DNA from: JAZDKP01 sp043802925
Lineage (GTDB): Bacteria; Fibrobacterota; OXYB2-FULL-49-7; JAEUSG01
Direction: 5' to 3'
DNA: 51,351 nt
NCBI GenBank assembly: GCA_043802925.1
Contig: JAZDKP010000034.1
Coordinates: forward strand, 1-51,351
Shown here: positions 15,726-23,581 of the stretch, piece by piece
Position numbering within the stretch: position 1 is the first letter of the stretch
How the letters are laid out: every line of letters starts with the position of its first letter
Position numbers and translations under genes: made by a program
Notes under the pieces: model-generated
Database searches by the model: none
The model's input: the letters and a program-made list of their open reading frames with translations, nothing else
What the model was told of the DNA's origin: nothing

Positions 15726-16810
15726 ACGGCCGTCCTTTCTGTTGCATCCGCTGTGTATTGTTCAAGGTCGTTCTCGCTCAAGGCTTTCTTGTTCAGATAA
15801 TATTCGCGGTACCAGACCAGGGTGCGTTTAAGCGCAATGTCGATGTCCCAGATCGGGGCCCAGCCCAGCACGGCCCGCGCCTTGGAACAGTCCAGCATGA
15901 GTGAACGGGCCTCATGCGGCGCTTTTTCGGACCACGCGACACGGCTGTCCACGGACAGCCAATGGCCTTTGGCCCGTTGGATGATTTCCCCGACCGGAAG
16001 CACATCTTCCGGCGTCGGGCCGAAGTTGAATGCCGTGCCGAATTCTTTTTTGCCTTCCAGGAGCTTTTGTCCGGCCAGCAGATAGCCGCTGAGGCATTCC
16101 AACACATGCTGCCAGGGGCGGGTCGCGAGCGGGTTGCGGATGAGCAGGGGTTTGCCGCTGCCCGCGGCGCGCGCCAAATCCGGGAGGAGCCGGTCCTGCG
16201 CCCAGTCGCCGCCGCCGATGACATTCCCCGCGCGGGTCACGGCCATCAGCAGCCGGTGGTCGGTGCCATAGGTGTCCGGATTGAGAAACGAGTTGCGGTA
16301 ACTGGAGAGTAGGATATCCGCGCACGCTTTGGAAGAACTGTAGGGATCGTATCCGCCCAGTTCGTCGTTTTCACGGTAACCCCACCACCATTCGCGGTTG
16401 CGGTACACTTTGTCCGTTGTGATGGCAACGAGCGCACGGACCGTATCGCAGTTCCGGCAGGCTTCACAGACATTCAGCGTGCCCATGACATTGGACGCAT
16501 ACGTTCCGGCCGGATCCGTGTATGCGGCCCGGACGATGGCCTGGGCCGCAAGATGGAACACAATATCGGGTTTGCCGCGGCGAACGGTTTCAGCAAGAAG
16601 TTCAGCATCCCTGATATCACCGATGACGGAGGTGACCGGCAGGCCCAGACAATCGAAATGATTGGGTTCGGTCGGTGGCTTTAAGGCAAATCCCGTGACG
16701 GTTGCACCCAGACGTGTCAGCCAGAGCGCGAGCCACGAGCCCTTGAAGCCGGTGTGCCCTGTCACCAGGACTTTTTTTCCATTATAAATTCCATTGAAGC
16801 AGGTTTTCAT
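15713..16810 (-). CDS. rfbG: CDP-glucose 4,6-dehydratase
   Basis: The ATG at 16810 follows AAGGGA and gives a 365-residue protein that starts directly with the Rossmann motif (KKVLVTGHTGFKGSWL), as in RfbG; the longer frame upstream overlaps rfbF and is discarded. Other family marks are TTDKVYRNREWWWGYRE, YDPYSSSKACAD with the YxxxK pair, and VTRAGNVIGGGDWAQDR. It converts CDP-glucose to CDP-4-keto-6-deoxyglucose. It follows rfbF by 19 bases and overlaps the next gene. Confidence 0.93.
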   Translation of the reverse strand: MKTCFNGIYNGKKVLVTGHTGFKGSWLALWLTRLGATVTGFALKPPTEPNHFDCLGLPVTSVIGDIRDAELLAETVRRGKPDIVFHLAAQAIVRAAYTDPAGTYASNVMGTLNVCEACRNCDTVRALVAITTDKVYRNREWWWGYRENDELGGYDPYSSSKACADILLSSYRNSFLNPDTYGTDHRLLMAVTRAGNVIGGGDWAQDRLLPDLARAAGSGKPLLIRNPLATRPWQHVLECLSGYLLAGQKLLEGKKEFGTAFNFGPTPEDVLPVGEIIQRAKGHWLSVDSRVAWSEKAPHEARSLMLDCSKARAVLGWAPIWDIDIALKRTLVWYREYYLNKKALSENDLEQYTADATERTAVWTR

Positions 16811-16829
16811 TTTTTCCCTTGAGATGAAA

Positions 16830-17642
16830 TTATGCCCAGAGCTTCCAGGGGGCCTTGTTGTCGTTCCACATCTTGTTGAGTTCCTGGTGGTCCTTGAAGG
16901 TGTCCATGCAGTGCCAGAAACCATCCCATGGGAACATCACGATCTCTCCGCTCCGGACCATGCGTTTGAACGGCAGGTCTTCGAGCACGGTCGAATCGCC
17001 CTCAATGTGGTCAAAGATGGCGGGGGAGAAAACAAAATAGCCGCCGTTGATGCGGCCGGGAAGGACCGGTTTCTCGCGGAAAGAGGTGATGGCGCCGTCT
17101 TCGCGGCTTTCGACAATGCCGAATGTGGTCGGGAGATGAACGCCGGTCAGGGTCACGCTCCTTCCTTTTTCAAGATGGAACCGGTGAAGCGCGTTGATGT
17201 CCACGTCTGACAACCCGTCTCCGTAGGTCGCAAAGAAGAGCTCGTTGTCGATGTAATTTCGTATCCGTTTAATGCGGCCTCCGGTCATCGTGTTTTCACC
17301 GGTCAGGGCAAAGGTGATCTCCCAGTCGTCGATGTCGCGGTCCGCGCGGGTCTCATTCCCGAATTTGCGTTGTTCCCGATCCTTGATGGTCATGGTAAAA
17401 TCATGGGTCCGCGAATGATAGTTTTCAAAGTAGTCGATGATGGCTTCGCCGCGATATCCAAGGCAAAGAATAAAGCGTCGGATTCCATAAAACGAATAGG
17501 TCTTCATGATGTGCCAGAGAATGGGTTTGCCGCCCACGTCAATCAGGGGCTTGGGAATATTGTCCGCCACGCCTCGGATACGCGTACCCTGGCCGCCGCA
17601 GAGAATAACGGCCTGATAACGGGACAAATCGGATGATGCCAC
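16830..17642 (-). CDS. rfbF: Glucose-1-phosphate cytidylyltransferase
   Basis: This 270-residue protein starts at a GTG preceded by AGAGGAGG. The nucleotidyltransferase signature AVILCGGQGTRI and the RfbF-specific segments (KPILWHIMKTYSFYG, FFATYGDGLSDVD, EGDSTVLEDLPF, PWDGFWHCMDTFKD) are complete. It makes CDP-glucose from CTP and glucose-1-phosphate, the first step of the CDP-6-deoxysugar branch, and is the first gene of the polysaccharide operon. The 201 bases upstream (17643-17843) hold no gene; no firm promoter was picked. Confidence 0.94.
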   Translation of the reverse strand: MASSDLSRYQAVILCGGQGTRIRGVADNIPKPLIDVGGKPILWHIMKTYSFYGIRRFILCLGYRGEAIIDYFENYHSRTHDFTMTIKDREQRKFGNETRADRDIDDWEITFALTGENTMTGGRIKRIRNYIDNELFFATYGDGLSDVDINALHRFHLEKGRSVTLTGVHLPTTFGIVESREDGAITSFREKPVLPGRINGGYFVFSPAIFDHIEGDSTVLEDLPFKRMVRSGEIVMFPWDGFWHCMDTFKDHQELNKMWNDNKAPWKLWA

Positions 17643-17843
17643 GAACGCCTCCTCTTGTCACAGGTTGGGAATAACCCGTGAATGCAAAGGATGTGCCGGG
17701 AACGGGAGTGATGAAATTGTAAGGAAAAAAGGCCGGAGCGGAATAACGCTAATCCAGAAGATTATTTCTTATCATTTAGATGATTAAAACCCACCACGAC
17801 TGCAAAAATAGTGTGATAGATTCAAACCGGTAAAAACAGTTTA

Positions 17844-18284
17844 TTATTGGTTTTGTCCTCGTCCTAAACCCAGGCCTTGCCCATGACGCTGACCTTGCTG
17901 ACAAAAGCGTTCGTCAATCTGCCTTAGAAAAATGTTCCGTTCTTCACCGGTAAGCGAATCCCTGAGCGCGAGTATTTTCCGGATAGCCGTTTTCTGGTTT
18001 TCCCGCTGAATGCTTACGATACCTTCAAGGGTGCTGAAGATCAGCGTGGTGTCGCTGCTTCCGTCTTTAATGAGTGCAAACATCCCGGTCCTTGCGGCCT
18101 GTGCTTCAGCGTCCATCCCCATGCCCATTCCCATGCCGCGTCCATGCTTCCCCATGCCCTGCCCGGTATTGCACACAAATTCCGAATCACGCAATTGCCG
18201 GCAGTCGCGGCGGTGTGTGAGAAAAAGGAACATGGAAAGCGCGGTCAGTAAAATAATGATGATGATATATGGTTTGTTGTTCAT
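17844..18284 (-). CDS. Metal-sensor-like periplasmic protein (CnrX/ZraP/Spy-type)
   Basis: This 146-residue protein has one N-terminal membrane helix (residues 5-22), a Gly/Met/His-rich segment (GKHGRGMGMGMGMD, near 45-58), a helical hairpin with the family-like motif SLTGEERNIFLRQIDERF, and a His/Gln/Gly-rich tail. CnrX-, ZraP- and Spy-type proteins sense metals or envelope stress in the periplasm. Its ATG overlaps the anti-sigma stop (ATGA), so sigma, anti-sigma and sensor form one unit as in cnrYXH. The Met/His-rich stretch suggests copper, nickel or similar metals; this is inference. Confidence 0.7.
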   Translation of the reverse strand: MNNKPYIIIIILLTALSMFLFLTHRRDCRQLRDSEFVCNTGQGMGKHGRGMGMGMGMDAEAQAARTGMFALIKDGSSDTTLIFSTLEGIVSIQRENQKTAIRKILALRDSLTGEERNIFLRQIDERFCQQGQRHGQGLGLGRGQNQ

Positions 18285-18751
18285 AATCCCCCCTTTTCAA
18301 TTTCTTGATAAACTTCAGTTATAGAACCCGGATATTCAGCGTCAAACAAGCGGACGTCCTGGTCCGTCAGGTAAGTTTTTGATTGTTGTGCAGACCGGTG
18401 TTCCCCCAGACGGAAACCGAGGCCGCCGATAAAGGCCCCGAGCGCCAATGCCATGGCGGCATAGGCCATCACGGGTTTGAAAACCCTGAAGTCGTCCAGC
18501 CACTCCTGCCAGCGTGAAATCTTGGGGCGGGCGGCGGCGGTTGCAATCTCCATCATGATGTCATCGATGGCTTGCGGCACATCTGCCCGGTCTGCGGTGA
18601 CGATAACGGCCCTGATGGCAAGGAGGTCCTCCATCAGACTTTTACACTCCGGACAGGAGGTGATGTGCTCCAGAACCGCGACCGTTTCAACCTCTGTGGC
18701 CTCATTGTCCACAACCCGCACTACCCGCAGCCTTTCGTTTTTGTGCGTCAT
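18281..18751 (-). CDS. Zinc-finger anti-sigma factor
   Basis: This 156-residue protein carries the HxxxCxxC motif of ZAS-type anti-sigma factors (His29, Cys33, Cys36) and a single transmembrane helix around residues 93-113, with a short periplasmic C-terminal tail. It starts by ATGA overlap with the ECF sigma gene and ends by ATGA overlap with the sensor gene. It probably holds the sigma factor inactive at the membrane until the periplasmic partner signals. Confidence 0.85.
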   Translation of the reverse strand: MTHKNERLRVVRVVDNEATEVETVAVLEHITSCPECKSLMEDLLAIRAVIVTADRADVPQAIDDIMMEIATAAARPKISRWQEWLDDFRVFKPVMAYAAMALALGAFIGGLGFRLGEHRSAQQSKTYLTDQDVRLFDAEYPGSITEVYQEIEKGGL

Positions 18752-19287
18752 AATTCCCTTCCCTTCAGGAGTTGGCGGAGCCGCGTACGCGCATGAAACA
18801 ACAAGGACTCAACCGCTTCCACCGAACTTTCCATAATTTCCGCAATTTCGCCATAGCTCTTGTCTTCAAATTCCCGCAGAACCAGGGCGCCGCGCTGCCG
18901 TTCATTGAGTTGCGTCATGGCTGTTTGCAATACTTGTTGCCGTTCTTTGGCCACCAGGGCGTCCACAACTCTTGTCTGGTTAGGGTCTTCAAGTGTTTCA
19001 TCCGCCTCCACGGTCTTTTTCCGGTCACGCACCGCATTAAACGAGCGATTGACAGAAAGCCTGTACAGCCAGGTCGAGAATCTGGCCTTGGGTTCGAATT
19101 TCTTCCGGTTTTCGATGACCTTCATAAACACCTCTTGCAGGAGGTCTTCAGCTTCGGTACGCGAACTGTCCGTAATCCTTAAAATCGTATTCAATACCGG
19201 TTTCTTGTGTTTGTCCCATAACTGTCTGAAAAGACCGGGGTTGCCGGTCTTTCCATATTCTATATAGAGGGCGGTATCTTCATCCAT
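18748..19287 (-). CDS. ECF-type RNA polymerase sigma factor
   Basis: This 179-residue protein has the two ECF regions: sigma-2 (TEAEDLLQEVFMKV...FSTWLYRLSVN) and sigma-4 (LNERQRGALVLREFEDKSYGEIAEIM...LLFHARTRLRQLL). It is the first gene of the sigma/anti-sigma/sensor unit and lies divergent to two secreted-protein genes starting at 19458 and 19838, the most likely targets. The 170-base divergent region contains the short inverted repeat AGGTG-N10-CACCT at 19318-19337; no confident ECF promoter was identified. Confidence 0.92.
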   Translation of the reverse strand: MDEDTALYIEYGKTGNPGLFRQLWDKHKKPVLNTILRITDSSRTEAEDLLQEVFMKVIENRKKFEPKARFSTWLYRLSVNRSFNAVRDRKKTVEADETLEDPNQTRVVDALVAKERQQVLQTAMTQLNERQRGALVLREFEDKSYGEIAEIMESSVEAVESLLFHARTRLRQLLKGREL

Positions 19288-19457
19288 TCGGGTGTCTCAA
19301 TACTAATGAACACATGAAGGTGGAATTTCTTGCACCTAAAAATAGCTTAAAATAAAGATAAAAGCCCTGCAAGTTTTGCTGTCCGACTGTGTTTAAAGGT
19401 TATGAGCGGTCCAAGGAGAACCGTGCATACCAACAAACCTCAACACAGGAGTTTCAC

Positions 19458-19799
19458 ATGTCCAAGCTCACACTCACACTTATTGCCGCAACCGTCTCGC
19501 TGTTTGCGGCAGCCCAGACTTTTGCCGAAGAACCGGTTCCAACGGCTGTACCGGGTACAACTTCATCGCAGGGCGCCGGTTTTGTGGATAATGACAATGA
19601 CGGCATCTGTGACAATCACGGCACCGCCAACCAGGGACAGGGGCAGGGCAAAGGGCAGGGCAAAGGCTGCAAAGGAACGGGTTGTGGCAAGAGTTTCACG
19701 GATGCCAACAAGGACGGCGTATGCGATAATGCCGCGAACCGTCAGGCCGGCAAAGGTCAGGGCAAGGGCAAAAGCCAGGGAAAGGGCAAGAACCCGTAG
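19458..19799 (+). CDS. Secreted Gly/Gln/Lys-rich protein with two EF-hand-like loops
   Basis: The ATG at 19458 follows ACAGGAG and gives 113 residues with a clear signal peptide (cleaved near AAAQTFAEE). The mature part has two loops DNDNDGICD and DANKDGVCD, the calcium-loop spacing DxDxDG with a cysteine, separated and followed by repeats of GQGKG. Similar low-complexity proteins are of unknown role. Its Gly/Gln style echoes the tail of the sensor encoded divergently, and its place next to the ECF unit suggests it is part of the sigma regulon, perhaps as a metal- or calcium-binding envelope protein. Confidence 0.7.
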   Translation: MSKLTLTLIAATVSLFAAAQTFAEEPVPTAVPGTTSSQGAGFVDNDNDGICDNHGTANQGQGQGKGQGKGCKGTGCGKSFTDANKDGVCDNAANRQAGKGQGKGKSQGKGKNP

Positions 19800-19837
19800 C
19801 CGTGACTTTGCAAATAATCTGAAAAAAGGGGCCTGTC

Positions 19838-20848
19838 ATGCGTACCATCCCGACTGTCTGCGCAGTGCTTTTGCAGGGTCTGGTCATCTTCGGGCAGGGG
19901 CTTACAATATCGGCAGGGCAGGCTCTTTTTAACTATGATGCCGCGGATACGCAGAATGTTAATTCCGGCTTCACCTTTGCAAGTCTTGACTACGATCACA
20001 CCTGGCCGCTTCAAAATGGCTCGTTTTCTCTGTTCACAGAAGGTGGGTTCTTAAGGGAAAATACAGACGGAAGCGCGGGTCTTGGATATAATGCCGGTCT
20101 CCGCGGCCGTGGCTCTTTCTACGTTTTTGGGGAAACCGGCCTTGCTCTTTCGGCAGGGTACGGTCTTTCGACTTACCCGCACTACGACAACAGCGGGGAT
20201 ACGCGGGTTCTTAATTTGGATGTCAGCGGCGCCACAGCAATGGATGCGCTTTCATCGCTGAATTACGGTGCAGGTTTCACCTGCCTTGAATATCCTAATC
20301 TCAATGAATATTCCGGAAACCTGTACCGGCTTTACGGAAACATCGGGCGTTCTTTTGAAAGCGGCCGCTCCGTTCGTTTACAGATGGAGGGCGGTCTGAA
20401 GGAATACGCGGACGCCTCCTCTTCCTTGCGCTTGGAAAGCCGTCTTCAGGTAGGCCAGTCGCTTGGAGAAGGCAGCGGTTTGAGTGTTTATGGTGAAGGG
20501 TCGTTGGGTTCAAATGAATTGGAAGGCAAGGCAACGGCTTTTCCATCAGGGAACGATATTGTTGATCCCTATACTTACGATGCGCTGGGCGCCGGCGTTG
20601 CGGTCAAGACCCTGGGTACGGGCAGCCGCTTTGCCGTGAATTATGGACTGGAACAGCGGAAATTCCACGCCATGCAACGCACGGATATTCTTCATAGCGC
20701 GGGATTGGAATGGCGTCTGTATTTGAATAGAGCCGCGGGAAACAATCCCATACGCCTGTCGGTGGAACCTTCTGTGCGGCTTACTCAATCAACCGTTGCC
20801 GGCGAAGACTCTATGGCGGCCTATTTTATGGTTTCTGTGGCACGCTAA
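19838..20848 (+). CDS. Outer-membrane beta-barrel-like protein
   Basis: This 336-residue protein has a signal peptide (to about residue 19) and a body of alternating strands rich in Gly, Tyr, Ser and Leu, ending YFMVSVAR. No named family was recognised. It lies 38 bases after the EF-hand-like gene, so the two are probably co-transcribed and controlled by the divergent ECF sigma factor. The stop codon overlaps the stop of the convergent gene. Confidence 0.65.
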   Translation: MRTIPTVCAVLLQGLVIFGQGLTISAGQALFNYDAADTQNVNSGFTFASLDYDHTWPLQNGSFSLFTEGGFLRENTDGSAGLGYNAGLRGRGSFYVFGETGLALSAGYGLSTYPHYDNSGDTRVLNLDVSGATAMDALSSLNYGAGFTCLEYPNLNEYSGNLYRLYGNIGRSFESGRSVRLQMEGGLKEYADASSSLRLESRLQVGQSLGEGSGLSVYGEGSLGSNELEGKATAFPSGNDIVDPYTYDALGAGVAVKTLGTGSRFAVNYGLEQRKFHAMQRTDILHSAGLEWRLYLNRAAGNNPIRLSVEPSVRLTQSTVAGEDSMAAYFMVSVAR

Positions 20849-21315
20849 AAGTGGCATGTGTCTTTCTGCGGTTCATTGGTAAGCAGTTCTTCAACAATCT
20901 CCGTCGCCTCTTTTACGAAGCGGGCGCAAAGGGTGTGGTGCAGATCCTTGTTTTTGAAATGCTCGACGCCTTCGGGGGTGAGTAAATTACATCCCAGCAG
21001 TTCGCGGCATTGGACGGTTTTGTTTCGTTCCTTGAAGCGCGCTGCAATTTCACGGACCGCTGCGTAAGTCTTTTCCTTGGCCGCCCCGTCGTTGCCCCGG
21101 AGGCTGCCGTGCCTAAGGCCCGCCAGCATAAAGGCTCCGGTGACCGCGCCGCAGACCTCCTGCAGACGGCCCATGCCGCCGCCGGACCCGGCCGCGATGC
21201 GGTTCGCGTCATCCGCAGAAAGGCCGAACAGGTCCGCATACGCTGCAACGACGGACTGGCAGCAATTGAAGCCCTGATTGAACGCAGAGACAGCGTTTTC
21301 GGAACGAGATGACAT
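20845..21315 (-). CDS. C_GCAxxG_C_C-family redox-type protein
   Basis: This 156-residue protein shows the cysteine pattern of the C_GCAxxG_C_C family: a double cysteine in GFNCCQSV, then VCGAVTGA (CGAxxG form), CRELLGC, and a last conserved LCARFV. A strong ribosome site (ACAGGAGG) precedes the ATG. Members are thought to bind metal or redox cofactors and are common in anaerobes; function is not established. It ends with TAG, overlapping the convergent TAA by two bases. Confidence 0.82.
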   Translation of the reverse strand: MSSRSENAVSAFNQGFNCCQSVVAAYADLFGLSADDANRIAAGSGGGMGRLQEVCGAVTGAFMLAGLRHGSLRGNDGAAKEKTYAAVREIAARFKERNKTVQCRELLGCNLLTPEGVEHFKNKDLHHTLCARFVKEATEIVEELLTNEPQKDTCHF

Positions 21316-21437
21316 AGTGCCTCCTGTTTGTTATAAAATAGATGGTTTACGACAGCGTTGGAAAGTCTTGCTTCGGGGACCGCTTCCGGCCCGAAAACGC
21401 GATGTCAAGCAGTCCGATGTTTTGGGTCTGTCCCGGT

Positions 21438-21466
21438 TTGACATTACACAGATATTTGTGTATATT
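21438..21466 (+). promoter_or_regulatory. Promoter with operator-like inverted repeat for vapBC
   Basis: TTGACA (21438-21443), a 17-base spacer and TATATT (21461-21466) give a near-consensus promoter 20 bases before the antitoxin start. The inverted repeat TACACA-N6-TGTGTA (21445-21462) fills the spacer, the expected place for autorepression by the VapB or VapBC complex. Confidence 0.7.
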
Positions 21467-21486
21467 CATGTGTAGAAGGAGGGGGC

Positions 21487-21687
21487 ATGGCGACAAACCT
21501 TGACATTAACAGCAGCCTCATTGAACGGGCGCGTAGCGTGGGGCGGAAAAAGACCAAGAAAGCGGCGGTCGAAGAGGCCCTGAACGAGTATATCCAACGC
21601 CGGAAGCAGATGGAGATCCTGGAACTGTTCCATACCATCGATTTCGATCCTGCCTGGGACTATAAGCGGCAGCGGAAAATAAAATGA
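21487..21687 (+). CDS. vapB: VapB-type antitoxin
   Basis: This 66-residue protein fits the VapB antitoxins with an N-terminal DNA-binding segment (NLDINSSLIERARSVGRKKTKKAAVEEALNE style) and a toxin-binding C-terminal tail (DFDPAWDYK). AAGGAGGGGG precedes the ATG. Its stop overlaps the toxin start by 4 bases (ATGA), so the two are translated together from the promoter at 21438. Confidence 0.88.
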   Translation: MATNLDINSSLIERARSVGRKKTKKAAVEEALNEYIQRRKQMEILELFHTIDFDPAWDYKRQRKIK

Positions 21688-22085
21688 AGGTCATTGTCGA
21701 TACCTGCATCTGGTCGCTGGTCTTCCGCCGCAAAGGAGTCGCTGACGATCCACTGGCACGCGCGTTGTCAGAGCTCGTTCGTGATTGCCGCGCCCAAATA
21801 CTCGGGCCTATCCGGCAGGAACTGCTCTCCGGTGTCAAAACGCACGATTTTTTCACATTGCTTAGAGATAAACTGCAGGCCTTTCCGGATCAACCCCTGC
21901 GGGCTTCGGATTATGAACGGGCCGCCGAATTCTGTAATTATTGCCGTTCCAAAGGTGTTCAGGGCTCTGCAACGGATTTTCTGATCTGTGCCGTGTCTGC
22001 GGAAACACGTATGCCGATTTTTACTACAGATAATGATTTTACCCTGTATCGGAAGCATCTGCCCGTCTATCTTTTTAAGGTTTGA
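21684..22085 (+). CDS. vapC: VapC-type PIN-domain toxin
   Basis: This 133-residue PIN-domain ribonuclease has the acidic metal-binding residues in place: Asp6 in VDTCIWS, Glu in RQELLSG, Asp in GSATDFLICAVS and Asp in FTTDNDF. VapC toxins cut tRNA or rRNA when released from VapB. The gene overlaps vapB and appears intact. Confidence 0.9.
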   Translation: MKVIVDTCIWSLVFRRKGVADDPLARALSELVRDCRAQILGPIRQELLSGVKTHDFFTLLRDKLQAFPDQPLRASDYERAAEFCNYCRSKGVQGSATDFLICAVSAETRMPIFTTDNDFTLYRKHLPVYLFKV

Positions 22086-22167
22086 CGCTTTTTCCGGACG
22101 ATTCTGCTCCTGTTGACGCACGCGGAATAGCTATTTTATCCATTCTTTAATTAAATCAAGGGCGTCC

Positions 22168-23540
22168 ATGCAGGATTTCACCGAAGGCCCGGTTTCGCGT
22201 CAGGTCATCCGTTTCTGCGTGCCCATCATCCTCGGCAACCTGCTGCTCTCGCTCTACAACATCATCAACATGATCTGGGTCGGCCGGCTCCTTGGCCACA
22301 CGGCGGTGGCCGCGGTCTCCACAGTCATGCCCATCATGATGCTCCTGCCCGCTTTCCTCATCGGCCTTGGCATGGCCACCAATGTGCTCATCTCCCAGGC
22401 GTTCGGCCGCAAGGACATTGCGTTGCTGCGTAAAATCCTGTCCAATTCCTTCTTTGCCTGCTGGTCTTCTGTCTCCTGATTACGGTTGCGGGCCTGCTCC
22501 TGCGCCATCAGCTTCTCGACTGGGTGCACGCGCCGCAGGAAGTCCGTGGCATGGCGCTTTCGTACCTCACCATTATCATGGCCATGATGGTCTTCCAGTT
22601 CTTTCTTAACTGGATGACCGGCATGCTGCGCGGCCTGGGCGACGCCAGGACCGTGCTTAAAATTCTCGGCCTGCTCACGGCGTTCAACATCATCCTGGTG
22701 CCGCTGTTCATCCGCGGTTTTGGTCCGGTGCCGCCGCTGGGTGTGGCGGGCGCGGCCTGGGGCACGGTGCTCTCGAGCGTGCTGACCGGCGTCCTCGGGT
22801 ACGCTTACCTGATGCGGCACAACCCCTACATCAATGTCCGGAGCTGGGACTTTGGCGTGGACTGGCACATCATCCGGCAGGTCTTTACCATCGGCGTGCC
22901 CGCGTCGCTCCAGATGATCGTCACCTCTCTCTCGGGCGTGCTGATAATATCACTCGTCAATCGTTACGGAACGGATGTGACCGCGGCCTTCGGCATTGGC
23001 ATGCAAATTGACATGCTCGCCATTCTGCCCGCCATTTCCATCGGCATGGCCGTGACTTCCATTGCGGGCCAAAACCTCGGGGCCGGACGGTTTGACCGCG
23101 TGTCCGAAGCGCTGCGCGTGTCGCTGCTGTTCTCGGTCGCCATTGCTTTCTTCTGTACGCTTATCTTGGTATTGTTTCCGCATCAAATCGGTGCGTTGTT
23201 CCTGCGCGATTCCGCGGAGCGGACGCTTGTGCTTTCAAATGTGGCGGGTTATTACAAATGGATTGCCTGGTCGTTCCCCTGTTTCGCAATCATGTTCGCC
23301 ATTCAGGGCGTGCTCCGCGGCGCGGGGGACACAATCTCGCTGCTGGTGCTGGCGTTTGCCGCGCTCATCGCCATCCGTATTCCGCTGGCGCATTGGCTGG
23401 CGGACGCGATGGGCCTGGCGCAGAACGGGATATGGATGGCCATGTTCTTAAGCGCCGCAGCGGGGGTCGGATTGAGTTGGGCCTATTATGCAACCGGGCG
23501 GTGGAAAAAGATGACGGTACTGAAACGGGGCGGTTTGTAA
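22168..23540 (+). pseudogene. MATE-family multidrug exporter, interrupted by a one-base frameshift
   Basis: The first frame (22168-22479) gives the N-terminal MATE helices (MQDFTEGPVSRQVIRFCVP style) and ends in a stop after NSFFACWSSVS. The next frame carries on from LLVFCLLITVAGLL to the C-terminus at 23540. Restoring one base near 22455-22459 (gcctg to gccctg) joins them into about 457 residues, the normal MATE length. It should export drugs or metabolites with Na+ or H+. A sequencing or assembly error is as likely as a real mutation, because the rest of the gene is well kept. The C-terminal codons lie inside a palindromic repeat. Confidence 0.85.
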
Positions 23541-23576
23541 GGGCGGGTTCGAAACCCGCCCCTACAAACCCGCCCC
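23527..23576. repeat. GC-rich palindrome across the MATE stop, between convergent genes
   Basis: Arms 23527-23549 and 23553-23576 pair almost completely (one bulged base and one mismatch) around a CGA loop; the inner part is GGGCGGGTT-CGA-AACCCGCCC. It includes the MATE stop codon and ends 5 bases before the hydrogenase large-subunit stop. It may act as a bidirectional terminator, and also looks like a mobile palindromic repeat. Confidence 0.75.
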
Positions 23577-23581
23577 GATAA

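Noticed and set aside
19570..19720. DxDxDG loops considered as a dockerin
   Set aside because: The loops lack dockerin helices and spacing, and no cohesin or cellulosome gene is present.
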